A model generated the notes under the pieces. The model searched no databases. It worked only from the letters and a program-made list of their open reading frames with translations, and was not told where the DNA came from. Below, piece after piece: positions 22,039 to 33,639 of a DNA stretch of 64,000 nucleotides (position 1 is the stretch's first letter; every line of letters starts with the position of its first letter). Location of the stretch: contig NC_090323.1 in NCBI RefSeq assembly GCF_040869045.1, positions 259,660,392-259,724,391 on the forward strand. The letters run 5' to 3'. This stretch comes from Eurosta solidaginis (lineage: Eukaryota > Arthropoda > Insecta > Diptera > Tephritidae). A program made the translations under genes and the position numbers.

Positions 22039-23597
22039 ACGATAACTTGAGTAAATTTTAAGGTATCTTAATGAAATTTGGTATGTAAGTTCCTGCGCAC
22101 TCATCCCCGATCGCTATTTAAAATAAACGAAATCGGACCATAACCACGTACACTTTTTCGATATCGAAAATTATGAAAAACCGAAAAGGTGCGATAATTC
22201 ATTACCAAAGACGGATAAAGCGATGAAACTTGGTAGGTGGGTTGACCTTATGATGCAGAATAGAAAAGTAAAATTATGGACAATGGGCGTAGCACCACAC
22301 ACCTTTAAAAGAAGGTAATTTTAAAGTTTTGCAAGCTGTAATTTGGCAGTCGTTGAAGATATCATGATTAAATTTGGCAGGGCCATTACTCCTATTATTA
22401 AATGTGTGCTAAATAAAAATTAGCAAAATCGGATAACGAACACGCCAACTTTAAAAAATAAAATTTTAAAAGTAAAATTTTAACAAAAAATTTGATAATT
22501 TTATTGTATATAAGTAAATTATGTCAACATTCAACTTCAGTAATGATATGGTGCAACAAAATACAAAAATAACGGAAAATGTTAAAACGGGCGTGGCTCC
22601 GCCCTTTTTCAATTTAATTTGTCTAGAATACTTTTAATGCCGTCAGTCGAACAAAAATTTACCAATCCTTGTGAAATTTGGTAAGGGCATAGCTTCTATG
22701 ACGATAACTGTTTTCTGTGAAAATGGGCGAAATCTGTTGAAGCGACGCTCAGTTTTTATACACAGCCGACCGTCTGTCCTTCCGCTCGGCCGTTAACACG
22801 ATAACTTGAGCAAAAATCGATATATCTTTACTAAACTTAGTTCACGTACTTATTTGAACTCACTTTATCTTAGTATTAAAAATGGGCGAAATCCAACATA
22901 ACCACGCCCAATTTTTCGATATCGAACATTTCGAAAAATGCAAAAAATGTCATAATTCTATACCAAATACGAAAAAAGGGATGAAACATGGTGATTGGAT
23001 TGATTTTTTGACACAAAATATAACTTTAGAAAAAACTTTGTAAAATGAGTGTGACACCTACCATATTAAGTAGAAGAAAATGAAGAAGTTGTGCAGACAG
23101 ATGATGTTCTGGGTAACCCTGGTCCACATTTTGGTCGATATCTCGAAAACCCCTTCACATATGGAACTAAGGCCCACGCCATTTTAGAATACTCATTAAC
23201 ACCTTTCATTTGATACCAATATCGTACAAACACATTTTAGGGTCACTCCTGGTCCACCTTATGCGAAATCTCGAAAAGGCGTCCACCTATAGAACTAAGG
23301 CCCACTCCATTATAAAATACTCATTAGCACCTTTCATTTGGTACCAATATCCTACAAACACATTCTAGAGTCACCCGTGGTCCACGTTTATGGCGATATC
23401 TCGAAAAGGCGTCCCCCTATAGAACTATGGCCCACTCCCTTTTAAAATACTCTTTTACCTTCCATTTGAAACCCATGTCGTAAAAACACATTCCAGGGTT
23501 ACCCTAAGTTCATTTTCCTACATGGCGATTTTCCCTTATTTTGTCTCCAAAGCTTTCAGCTGAGTATTAATGTTCGGTTACACCCGAACTTGTTATT
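22039..23597 (-). repeat. TATACTC-family repeat, copy 5
   Basis: Minus orientation. It lacks the terminal TATACTC hairpin, starting at ACGATAACTTGAGTAAATTT next to the foldback, and runs through the GGGCG-box zone and about three 130-bp modules (23100-23480) to the outer hairpin GTTCGG-TTACAC-CCGAAC near 23573. Confidence 0.88.
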
Positions 23598-23639
23598 TAT
23601 ACAATTTTTCGAATTTAAACTGAACTTTATTGACAATGT

Positions 23640-24105
23640 TTTTCCAGTCCCCTTATTGTTTTATTGAAATTAATTATTAGCGTGCAATCAAAAACAATTT
23701 TTGAATGATGACAAAGGAGTATAACTTCACACGTCCGAACATAAGTACAAGCACCCTTTTCTTCTTTGTAGCGAGGTAAACTCAATTCCTATATTCCTAT
23801 AGATGTCGCCATAAGCTCATTAAATTTTCCGAATGTGTTAAAGATGAAGAGATGTTTAAACTTAATACAAGATGCTAACACTTAATAGCAGATCTTGATT
23901 ATGTCAACCCATTTAGTATCGAGCAGTGTTGTTGTTCAAAATTTAGTGCACTGCCCCCAACTATGGTTTTATGGCAGCAGAATACAATAGAACTAATTAG
24001 CTGTTTGAAAACAAATAGAATACGTTTGTCTATTTGTTTCTTAAAAAAAGTTTTTGTACACATATCACATGATCGTTCTCAAATAAATAAATCTGTTTTT
24101 TTTTT
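23640..24105 (+). repeat. Family F dispersed repeat, copy 1
   Basis: Shares long stretches with 31190-31560 and 48115-48556, including CAAAATTTAGTGCACTGCCC, CAACTATGGTTTT and GAATACAATAGAACTAA. No coding capacity and no clear terminal repeats, so its class is unknown. A T15 tract follows at about 24097. Confidence 0.7.
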
Positions 24106-24773
24106 TTTTTTCAATTTTTATTATACCTCAAATTTTATGAAGTAATTTACCCAAAGACTTCCTCAACCTATAATGGGCGGAGTGAATAAAGTAATTAGCA
24201 TTTACTTCAATTCATTTAACCTTGATTAAAAAGTATTCCTATGCCTCAGATCTAGAGGTAAAATCTTTTGGTTGTTTTTCATTCGCACAAACAAATTTTT
24301 TATAAATAGAACAAATTCGCAATTGCGCAGCTTTTATTTTATCCACGTGGTTTTAATTTGGAAACACGAGATATGGATATAGGCAGGCCCGACGAGAGGT
24401 GGGGAATGTGGGATTCTGTGTATAGCTGTGATTAAATTGAGTGAACCCTTCTCCGAGACTCATAAAGTAAAAAAATATATCCTTTATTTGGCGCTTAGTG
24501 CCATATTTTTCGTAAATCGAGCGCCGGACGCTTTTTTTCACAATATTATTTGTATTTTTCGTTCATTATTGTTTTGAAATCGTTTGGAAATTATTTTTAT
24601 CTACTGAGTTTGATATTATTTAAAAGCGTCTTTTTTAATTTTTTTTTTAACTATAGTACCTGGGCGACCGAGCTTTGCTCGGCAATCTTCGAGTATGCCC
24701 CATAACATACTTTGTGCTACATGTCATCATTAATCAAAATCTACTTTTTTATATGCACATATCTATATATATA
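24106..24773. other. Unassigned, with a GCTTTGC hairpin
   Basis: No gene seen. A hairpin CCGAGC-TTT-GCTCGG lies at 24668-24682 beside CCTGGGCGA, a form often found at the ends of insect rolling-circle or other non-autonomous elements. The hAT-like terminus CAGGCCCGACGAGAG is at 24383. Confidence 0.4.
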
Positions 24774-25199
24774 ATAAAATAATTAAAAAAATGTTTAAGT
24801 TTGCGGTTTTATTGAAAACAATACTTACATGAAGTAATAATAACACTAAAAGCTAGAAATTAATTAGGTAGGTCCTAGGTACTAGCCATCACACTCCTTA
24901 TCAATCTAGGGCGTTGATTAGACAATTAAATAAAAGCGTTGGGCGCGTGAAATTTCTAAAAATGTGAGGCGTAGCATAACCTGATTAAGGTTCAGTTGGT
25001 CTTACTTATGACTATCAATAGAAATTTGACGCGTCCAACGCTTTTATTTAATTGTCTGATCAACGTCCTGGATTGATGAGGAGTGTGATGACTAGTACCT
25101 AGGACCTACCTAATTATTTTCTAGCTTTTAGTGTTATTATTACTTCACGTAAGTATTGTTTTCAATAAAACTTAAAATTTTTTTTTTAATTATTTTATT
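24774..25199. repeat. Foldback element with arms of about 180 bp
   Basis: Left arm 24774-24957 and right arm 25020-25199 are inverted copies (AATTATTTTATT outer edge; GACGCGTCCAACGC inner edge in the right arm) around a 62-bp loop. The right arm plus downstream sequence recurs at 33300-33630, so the arm belongs to a longer repeat and the left arm is probably an inverted duplication. Confidence 0.8.
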
Positions 25200-25600
25200 T
25201 TCAAGCTTTTAGTCTTTATTTAATTGCCTACTATTTCTCATTCTATTTAGTTCATTTAGTGACTCCTTATTAAAAGACTCTTTCCTGACAATTTGTTACA
25301 ATCTAAATCCTCAAACATAATCCTTCCAATGACTTTACTCGACTCAGAGCCGCCACGTATGCCTGTCCCTCCTCGAACTCCAAAATATTTTGATGTCACT
25401 TCTGCCGAACTGTATGTAATATTTGTTCCAAATATGAGCCATATCGGACCACAAATACGAGTATTTTTATTATCTCGATCCTTGTCGCACCTACCGGCGA
25501 TTTTTTCTAATAGGTTGCTTTCTATTCTTGTATGTAATATGTGTTCCAAATATGAGCCGAATCGGACCACAAATACGATTTTTTGAAATATTTCGATTCT
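25200..25600 (+). repeat. 117-bp module repeat, short copy
   Basis: Two modules (TTCCAAATATGAGCC...CGGACCACAAATACGA...TCTCGATCCTTG) that match the array at 33640-34440. The ORFs at 25256-25586 are translations of this repeat and are not genes. Confidence 0.75.
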
Positions 25601-26311
25601 GTTCGCTACACAGAGTCAAGCTAAATAAAACCGTTCAAAAATTCAATACATGCCAGTCAGCAGAGATGGAAATATTTTGAAAAAAAAACCTAAGATGGAG
25701 CGTTTTTGAATATTTGGCTGAAATAAGCCGTTTCGAGCTGGTCACTTAGAAAGTACAATTTTCCAAAAGTGCTTTCCCATTTTGTTTGGTTGCCTGGAAG
25801 CATTCAATTTGGAATATTTGCGAAACTCCCCAGGATTCATATTTTCAAGTTTTTCTTTTTCAATAATTTCCAAATTCCACTTTGGAACATTTCCTTCACA
25901 GACTCTATCCATTCAAACTGGAATTTGAAGTATCTGAGCGAGTTCACCGAACCTTCCCATAAGGTAATAGGATTCTTTTATGATATCGAAGATTAGCATT
26001 AAATAGAAGTGGTCCATTTTTGTTTAGGACTTAAACTTTACTTGGTAGTTTATTCCTGCATCTGAGCTAGAATATTTTCTAATAAACTAGTGCTCCGTAC
26101 GTTTAGATCGGCACCGTGGCCCTATTTCCGTAGATATTGGTGTTTATTATAAACTGGATTATCAAAGGATACTCATCTGAAAAATATCCGGAAATTTAGT
26201 AGAACAGACAGCACGGCGCACCTTGGCGAACAAAGCTTAAGAAGGGTGTGGCAGAGGCAAATTAATTCAGTCGCGTAAAATGGATAGACTAACGAAGCAA
26301 CTCCCACTACA
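25601..26311. other. No recognised gene
   Basis: No motif, RNA gene or repeat match noticed. The ORF at 25769-25996 has no recognisable domain. Confidence 0.4.
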
Positions 26312-26333
26312 TTCATCATCATCATCATCCTCC

Positions 26334-28579
26334 TCAACTCCTATTGTAGCATAGGACCTCGACCACCGACTTAAATCTTATTCTGTTAGGTGCAGTTCTT
26401 GTGATGTCATTCCACGTATATCCTGCGTCTTCGAGTTCTTTATCCACAGTTCTGCGCCAAGTTTTCGCAGGTGCACCAGGTCGTCGGCTTCCTTGTGGAT
26501 TCCATCGCAATGCTTGTCTGGCTATATTTACTGGAGGTCTTCTGAGAGTGTGACCAATCCACGACCATTTACGCTTGGTTATTTCTGTGGTAGCCTTAGG
26601 TTGATTTGTTCTAGACCATAAGTCGTCATTTGAAATTCTTTCCGGCCATCGAATTTTCAGGATTCGGCGCAGACATTTATTAATAAAAACTTGTAGACGT
26701 TTCTGAATTGAAGTTGAGCTTTTCCACGTCTCGCAAGCATAAAACAGTACTGATTTAACATTCGAATTAAACAGTCGAAGCTTCGTTTTTAAAGATATTT
26801 GGCTGGACCTCCACACGTTTGCCAGTTGCCCAAAAACCATTCTTGCTTTGTTTATGCGAGACTGCACGTCCTCATCTGCACCGCTCTTATTTGAGACAAT
26901 ACTACCAAGATAAACAACGGACTCTACACCTTCGATTTCATTTTCGTCAACCGTAAGCGTCAATGGCCTTGATGAAATACTATAGCCGCATCTTATGACT
27001 TTGGTTTTCGCTGTATTGATGCTTAGTCCGGCCTCCTTTGCATGTGTGTTGACAGCTTCTAAATTGTGTTGAAGGTCAGTACTTCTGTGGCTTAGCAGAC
27101 AGACATCGTCTGCATATTCTAAATCTCCTAGCTGAGTGAAAGGCGTCCACTTTACACCGTGTCCACCATTTTCTGCGTTCCTCATAATCTCGTCTAATGC
27201 CAAGATAAACAAGAGCGGCAAGAGTATGCATCCCTGTCGCACCCCGCTTTTAATTTTGAAGGGTTCTGAGAGGCGCCCATCGTGACTGACCCGGCACTTA
27301 AATTCGGCATACATTGCCTTTATAATGTTGATTATTTTATTGGGCATCCCTCGTTTTCTTAGTATTTCCCAAATATATTTCCTGTCGAGACTATCAAAAG
27401 CCTTTTTAAAGTCGATAAAAAGTAAATAAGCTGATGTTCTGTATTCACAGCATTGTTCAACAATGATTCGGACGGTATTTATTAGATCAACACAGGATCG
27501 GTTTTGTCTAAAGCCAAACTGATTTTCTCTTAGAGTTCCATACACCGCCTCTTGAATTCGGGACAGTAAGATCGTGGAGAACACTTTGCTAGGAATCGAG
27601 AGTAAGGTGATACCTCTGTAGTTGTTACAATCACAGGTATCTCCCTTTTTTGCGACTTTTACAAGTATGCCTTCATTCCACTGACGAGGGTAGGATTCTT
27701 CTTCCCATACCTGACGGAAGATTGGAAGTAAGGTTTCAGCTGCGGTATCTGGATCTGCTATGAGGTATTCAGCATATATGTCATCAGTTCCTGGGGCCTT
27801 GCCCTTTTTTAAGGACTTGATTGCTGAAATTATTTCATTTTTCGTAGGGGGCGCGCTGTTTACCCCATTGAAGTGGGGTTGGCTGTTGTAGTTTGCAGCA
27901 ATAGTGTTGGAATTTAAGGTCGCTTCACCTACAGGATTATTTAATACTTTCTTGAAGTGTTCCACCCATACACTCATTTGTTGTTCGCTTTCAGTAATAA
28001 GATTTCCGTTTAAGTCTTTTACTGGTTTTTGACCACTCCTGTATTTTCCGGTGAGTTCCCTACTAATCTCATAGAGTTCCCTCATATTATTTAATCTGGC
28101 TGCCGTTTCAGCTCGACTTGCTAATGTGTCAGCCCATTCCCTCTTGTCTTTTCTAGCAGACTTCTTAATTTGCTTGCATTTTTCTTTATACCTTGCGGAT
28201 AACTGCCTTGCTTCCTCCGTGTCATTGTTGTTCGTCCGTCTGAGAAGCGATTCTTTAATTTTCCGCCGCTGTTCAATAAGTGTCCACGTACATTTGTTAG
28301 CCATACTTTCTTTTCTTTGTTTTTGTGTCCAAGGATACTGCTACCAAGTTCTTGGTAGATATTATTAACGGAGTCGAGCCTGTCACCTGTACTACCACTC
28401 ATGTTTACCTGTTCAACACGTTCGCGTACTGCGGCATTAAAGGCATTTTGATATTCTTCATGCTTTAGTTTCTCAATATCAATTTTCTTGCTAATTTTTT
28501 GAAGGTTTTTCTGTACTGCGGCTACCTTAAATCTGAAACTACCAGCTACCAATATCTGCTCCTCTTTTAACGCGCACAT
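26334..28579 (-). pseudogene. RTE-like element, reverse transcriptase domain
   Basis: Frames 28121-28579 and 26334-28304 join at a frameshift near 28300 (KNKEKK then TWTLIEQRRKIKESLL). The long 656-residue frame holds RGITLLSIPSKVF, FRQNRSCVDLINTVR, FIDFKKAFDS, SGVRQGCILLPLLF, LEYADDVCLLS and VYLGSIVS, with the C-terminal WIGHTLRRP. The catalytic YADD is intact. Two frame breaks in about 3 kb make the copy nonfunctional unless they are sequencing errors. Confidence 0.85.
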
Positions 28580-29411
28580 CTAGCAAGGATGACCTCCATC
28601 TGCTGTTTATTAGTACGTGATCAATTTGGTTATTAGTGCGTTGATCCGGAGACGTCCATGTTGTTTTGTGAACTAATTTATGTGGGAATAAGCTTCCACC
28701 GATCACCAGACCGTTTTCACAACAAAATTCTATAAGCCTACTACCATTGTCATTCCGGGTACCAGGGCTGTGTTTACCCATGTATATATCTAGACCATCA
28801 TTGTCAGATCCAACTTTAGCATTAAAGTCGCCCAGAATAACACATATGTCCCCTTGATTAACGTGTGAATTTACGCAGCTGTTGAGCGTATCGAAAAATT
28901 CGTTTGTGATTTCGTCATTTTGGCTTCCTGTTGGTCCATAAACATTGATGATGACTAGTTTCCTTGCTCTAGTGCGGAGTTTAAGTATAATAATTCTGGG
29001 GCTTATCGGCACCCATTCAGTAATACTTTTCGCTATTGTACTTGTTATTAAAAAATCTACGCCGCTGGTGTGACTCTCTCCTTCATTTCGGCCCGAGTAT
29101 AGGAACGTTGTTCCTTGGTCATTTATTCGGCCATATCCTGTCCATCTGCACTCTTGTATGGCTAATATGTCTATTTTGTATCGGTGCATTTCCCTCCGTA
29201 GCTGTTCAAGCTTACCACTCTCATAGAGAGTTCGTACATTCCATGTACATATTTGTGTTTTATGCTTCATGCCGATTCTGTGATGTTTGTTACTTTCAGG
29301 AATATGATCTTGGTCGGTCATTTCAGTTTCATTCATCCTAATATTAAAGCGTGAATTTGGCACCTCCACATCCGATGTGCCAGCTGCCGAAGCAGAGGGA
29401 TTGTGTCGCAA
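28539..29411 (-). pseudogene. RTE-like element, endonuclease domain
   Basis: About 290 residues with the full endonuclease set: TWNVRTLYESGKL, LAIQECRWTGYG, NVYGPT, LGDFNAKVG and NQIDHVLIN. The frame then fails at RVKRGADIGS, where the SDHHL motif should follow; coding goes on in another frame as VAGSFRFKV. The first methionine at 29411 may be upstream of the native start. Confidence 0.8.
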
Positions 29412-29823
29412 ATGCTGGTTACCCCGTGGAGACTAGTTTCCGTTATCGTTTTGATCCATGCTAGAATATTATTTAAATTTCAATCAGCGAGTGATGAGTT
29501 CACAGATTGCTCGAAGCAGGCCGCTCCTTACATGGAGAACAGACGCCCACCTGCCGGCTACTCGGCTCCCAAAGAGGCGACAGGATTTTTTTTTTTTTTT
29601 TTTTTTTTTCTGTACTTTGGTTTATTAACGAAGTGTCCTTCTTCGGCCTGTGTGGTCCGCGGGAGATATTTGATTTCTCTCCTACCACCCATATCTGGGA
29701 GGCATTCCCCTATCCGCCACCTGGGGACGCGCCCTCTAGGGATTTCAGGCTCCCCCGAAGGCCACTACATTAATATCCTAGGAACGACATTGCCAAGATC
29801 CTAAAATTAAAAAAAATTTTTTC

Positions 29824-30211
29824 AAATACAGTTGGGAAATATATCTTCCAAATCTCTAGAATAAAATTTAACTAAGTTATTTATAGCTTCGTGGAGGTTT
29901 CCATCACTTAGAGAAAAGTTGATGAGAAATGCAAATCTCTCTGAAACTTCCATATACTTTTACTGTGAAGATTGTCGATGAAACCTTTTGTCCTAAAATC
30001 ATCGCGAGGCGAAAATTCTACTTCTGGAGCACTTCCGTCATTAGGTTGCTTTTTCTACGACGAGTACGTTTTACGATTTCTGTATAACTTACACCAGGTA
30101 ATAATTTCTTTGTTTTTTCCTCCAAAGCATTGAACTTTTCACGGAATGAAACTAAACTCTCTTCTAACGATCCGTACAAAAAATCACACGTTTGCAAATC
30201 GGGTTGGTGTC
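29824..30211 (-). pseudogene. hAT transposase middle fragment (ZMYM1/DUF4371-like)
   Basis: Three overlapping frames read in order on the minus strand: FLYGSLEESLVSFREKF and LLPGVSYTEIVKRTRRRKS; then FSPRDDFRTKGFIDNL; then ERFAFLINFSLSDGN and LVKFYSRDLEDIFPN. The last matches the D-RFGFL...L-Y--DLE--FPNE segment of ZMYM1-like hAT proteins. Two frame changes in 390 bp. Same strand and order as the C-terminal exon at 19412-19666, 10 kb away. Confidence 0.55.
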
Positions 30212-30768
30212 GAAATTCTGTATGTACAAAATTCTAAAAACAAAATTCTGCTTTTTAAAATTCTGCTTTTTTAAAATTCTGTAGTTCAAAATTCTGTAGT
30301 TCAAAATTCTGTAATACAAAATTCTGTATTAAAATATACTGTTAACAATGTTAAAGAGGTCATGTAATTATTTTGAAAAAGTGCGCCATGCAGAGTAATT
30401 CTGCATATAACACCTTTCTGCATAGGCGGCCTTCGGCCGCGCTTATAAAAAATAACCCTGGGCTACGCCATGCCAAGTCCGGGTGTGTGGTATAACCGTG
30501 GCTACCGTCACGGTGATGTCCTTATGCGTAGTATACCCTTCTGCGTAGGCGGCCTTCGGCCGCACTTTAAAAAAATAACCCTTAGCCGATCCAACACCGG
30601 CTACGGCATGCCATGATTCCGGAATTTTGACTTCCAGAATTAAAGATGCAGAATTTTGAAAAAACAGAATTTTAGAAAGCAGAATTTAAAAAAAACAGAA
30701 TTTTGTTCAAGCACAATTTTTTCCAATTTACAGAATTTTGTCACCCAGAATTTTGTAATACAGAATAA
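30208..30768. repeat. Inverted array of AAAATTCTG motifs around twin GC hairpins
   Basis: The left half (30208-30345) has eight AAATTCTG-type motifs on the plus strand at irregular 12-18 bp spacing; the right half (30620-30768) has about ten CAGAATTTT motifs, the inverse. The centre has two copies 123 bp apart of hairpin GCGGCC-TTC-GGCCGC (30426-30440 and 30549-30563), each followed by AAAAATAACCCT. The ORF at 30656-30919 is a translation of the array. Confidence 0.8.
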
Positions 30769-30859
30769 TGACACGTTCCCTTGCAAATCTGCTTCTTCAA
30801 TTTGCAATCACTTACTCACTGAACGCATAGCAGTCAAAATAGAGTTGAAGGCTTCTACA

Positions 30860-31070
30860 CCCTCTGTTCCAAAAATAACCGAAATTTTTCAAAATAAAAA
30901 CAACCAGTGTACATTTTGAGATAATTCTTTTTTATTATTCAATATACTCTCCTTTCACTTCGATACACTTCTTTGTACGCTAATACAATTTGCCAAATGA
31001 GTCGGAAATGTCCTTTTTAGGAACCTTGTCTAGTTCGTCGGTCGTCGCCTTTTGAATGCGGTCAATTGAG
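30860..31070 (-). pseudogene. mariner-like transposase C-terminal remnant
   Basis: On the minus strand, 31070 to 30935 reads IDRIQKATTDELDKVPKKDI, then a stop and KCIEVKGEYIE, resembling the mariner C-terminus (I-A---ELPK-YQKCIE--GDYFE). The 3' flank, ending GGTTATTTTTGGAACAGAG, resembles a mariner 3' terminal region. The catalytic DDD domain is missing. Confidence 0.45.
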
Positions 31071-31560
31071 TTTTATTTATTTGAGTAAAAATTATTTTCA
31101 ATTCTGATTATATTTTTCTTTCACTCTATAGAATTTTATGTTTGTAAGAAAATTTTAGAAGTCTTTTTCATTTTTCGGGATCTCTTTTCAAGTTCACTTA
31201 TTGTTTTATTAAAACTAATCATTTGCATGCAATTAAAAAGTATTTGTGAATGATGTTGTTGCTCAAAATTTAGTGCACTGCCCCCAACTATGGTTTTGTG
31301 ACAGGAGAATACAATAGAACTAACTAGCAGTTTGAAAACAAATAGAACTAATTACATAAGTATACCCTATGTACTTTTCTCTATTTACTCATTAAAAATA
31401 TAGTTATTGTACACATATCACATGATCGTTCTCAAGTTAATATATCAATTCAGTTGTGCAAATACTTACAGTGATGGAAAAAAGAATAGGGACAATTGAC
31501 TGCAAAATACTAAATTAATTAAATCAGCAGAACTTCGATATCTTCCTTGGAATAGTGCTG
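31071..31560 (+). repeat. Family F dispersed repeat, copy 2
   Basis: From about 31190 it matches 23640-24105 and 48115-48556, with an internal deletion that joins GTGAATGATG directly to TTGTTGCTCAAAATTTAG. It ends with TTACAGTGATGGAAAAAAG, shared with the 48-kb copy and reminiscent of a Tc1-like terminus. 31071-31190 shows nothing. Confidence 0.65.
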
Positions 31561-31629
31561 CCTTTAAAAATAACATTTAAAGGTTGTTTCGTTAAATTAT
31601 TTTATGACTCAATAACCTATATTACTACA

Positions 31630-32912
31630 TATTTATACTCAGCTGAGCAGAGCTCACAGAGTATATTAACCTTGTTCGCATAACGGTAATCTGTAACGGC
31701 ACAAACTAATCTAGATAGATATAGACTTCTATATATCAAAATGATCTGGGCGAAAAAAGAAATTCATTTAGCCATATCCGTCCGTCCGTCCGTCCGTAAA
31801 CACGATAACTTGAGTGAATTGTGAGATATCTTAATGAAATTTGGTATGTAAGTTCCTGGACACTCATCTCAGGTCGATATTTGAAATGAACGAAATCGGA
31901 CTATAACCACGCCCACTTTTTCGATATCGAAAATTTCGAAAAACCGAAAATTCATTACCAAAGACGGGTAAAGCGATGAAACTTGGTAGGTAGGTTGACC
32001 TTATGACGCAGAATAGAAAATTTGTCCAATTTTGGACAACGGGCGTGGCACCGCCCACTTTTAAAAGAAGGTAATTCAAATGTTTTGCAAGCCGTAATTT
32101 GGCAGTCGTTGAAGATATCATGATGAAATTTGGCAGGAACGTTACTCCTATTACTATATGTGTGCTAAATAAAAAAAATTATATAATTATTCAACTCCAG
32201 TAATGATATGGTACAAAAAAATACAAAAATAAAAGAAAATTTCAAAATGGGCGTGGCTCCGCCCTTTTTCATTTAATTTGTCTAGAATACTTTTAATGCC
32301 ATAAGTAGAACAAAAATTTACCAGTCCTTTGGTAAGGGCATAGCTTCTATGCCGATAACTGTTTTCTGTGAAAATGGGCAAAATCTGTTGAAGCCACGCC
32401 TAGTTTTTATACACAGTCGACCGTCTGCCCTTCCTCTTGGCCGTTAACACGATACTTGAGCAAAAATCGATATATCCTTACTAAACTTAGTTCACGTACT
32501 TTATCTTGGTATTAAAAACGGGCTAAAGCCCACTTTTTCGATATCGAAAATTTCGAAAAATTAAAAAAATACCATAATTCAATACCAAATACGAAGAAAG
32601 GGATAAAATATGGTGATTCTGGGTCACCCTGGTCCACATTTTGGTCGATATCTCGAAAACGCCTCTACATATACTACTAAGGGCCACTCCCTTTTAAACC
32701 CTCATTAATACCTTTAATTTGATACCCATATCGTACAAACACATTCTAGAGCCACCCCTGGTCCACCTTTACGGCGATATCTCGAAAAGCGTCCACCTAT
32801 AAAACTACGGCCCACTCCCTTCTAAAATACTCTTTAATACCTTCCATTTGATACCAATGTCATACAAACACATTCCAGGGTTACCCTAGGTTCATTTTCC
32901 TACATGGTGATT
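31630..32912 (-). repeat. TATACTC-family repeat, copy 6
   Basis: Begins with TATACTC-AGC-TGAGC-AGA-GCTCA-CA-GAGTATA (31634-31665), runs through the GGGCG boxes and about two 130-bp modules, and is cut at 32912 by the BEL/Pao leader fragment before reaching the outer TTCGGTTACACCCGAA end. Confidence 0.88.
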
Positions 32913-32913
32913 T

Positions 32914-33285
32914 TAAGGTTTGTGAAATGTTCACAGGTGATTAAAATTTCCTTCGCAGGTAAGTAGCTTTTTAAAGTGAGTGAGTGAGGTGAGTATTATT
33001 TTCTGCAGGGTTAAGTTTAATTTTCTTCACAAATACTAATCGTAATTTTTTTGCACTTAAAACAAAAAATGGGATTGGAAAATAAAAATGAATCTCTCCC
33101 CGCTGGTGGACCCGACTCAAGTCCTCACACGTTCATTTCCGAAAGTAATAGAATGAAGGATTCTTACTCTAAATGGAATTACTACCTAAGGTAAAAACCC
33201 AACAACTCTAGTAGATTCCTTTAAAACGTATCGCTTTCCCAATTCTATAAGGTGTATACAGCTCTGAAAGTTATGGAAGTTGCAT
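32914..33285 (+). mobile_element. BEL/Pao leader fragment, second copy
   Basis: Matches 1091-1520 (AAGGTTTGTGAAAT start, CCCCGCTGGTGGACCCGACT, CCTTTAAAACGTATCGCTTT, ATGGAAGTTGCATGTCG) with small internal deletions. It breaks off at the start of gag and joins the foldback-type repeat at about 33286. Confidence 0.7.
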
Positions 33286-33630
33286 GTCGCATAACCTGAC
33301 TAAGGCTCAGTTAGTTTTACTTATGACTATCAATAGAAATATGACGCGTCCAACCCTTTTATTTAATTGTCTGATCAAGGAGTGTGATGACTAGTACCTA
33401 GGACCTACCTAATTATTTTCTAGCTTTTCGTATTATTATTATTTCATGTAAGTATTGTTTTCAATAAAACCGTTTAACTTAAATATTTTTTTTTTAATTA
33501 TTTTATTTTCAAGTTTTTTAGTCTTTATTTAATTGCCTACTATTTCTCATTCTATTTAGTGACTCATTATTAGTCCTGACAATTTGTTACAACCTAGGTC
33601 CTCAATACATAATCCTTCCAAAGACTTTAC
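33286..33630 (+). repeat. Foldback-related repeat, right arm only
   Basis: Corresponds to 24975-25330: loop, right arm and downstream sequence, without the left arm. This solo copy shows that the inverted arm at 24.8 kb is a feature of only that copy. Confidence 0.7.
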
Positions 33631-33639
33631 TCGACTCTG

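Larger units (their letters stand above)
26312..29800 (-). mobile_element. RTE-like non-LTR retrotransposon
   Basis: A near full-length element read on the minus strand: GC-rich 5' region (about 29412-29800, with T24 at 29586-29609 on the plus strand), endonuclease, reverse transcriptase, and a 3' end in (GAT)n, seen as CATCATCATCATCATCC at 26314-26330. A trinucleotide tail is typical of RTE-clade elements. Its 5' edge abuts a hAT fragment. Two frameshifts disable it. Confidence 0.8.

Noticed and set aside
25256..25586. Overlapping ORFs of about 100 codons on both strands
   Set aside because: Both are translations of the same 117-bp module repeat and show no domain.
29403..29804. Plus-strand 133-codon ORF over a T24 tract
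   Set aside because: It is antisense to the 5' region of the RTE-like element and its poly-Phe run comes from the T tract.
30656..30919. 87-codon ORF rich in Asn, Phe and Lys
   Set aside because: It is the translation of the CAGAATTTT motif array followed by mariner 3' flank.
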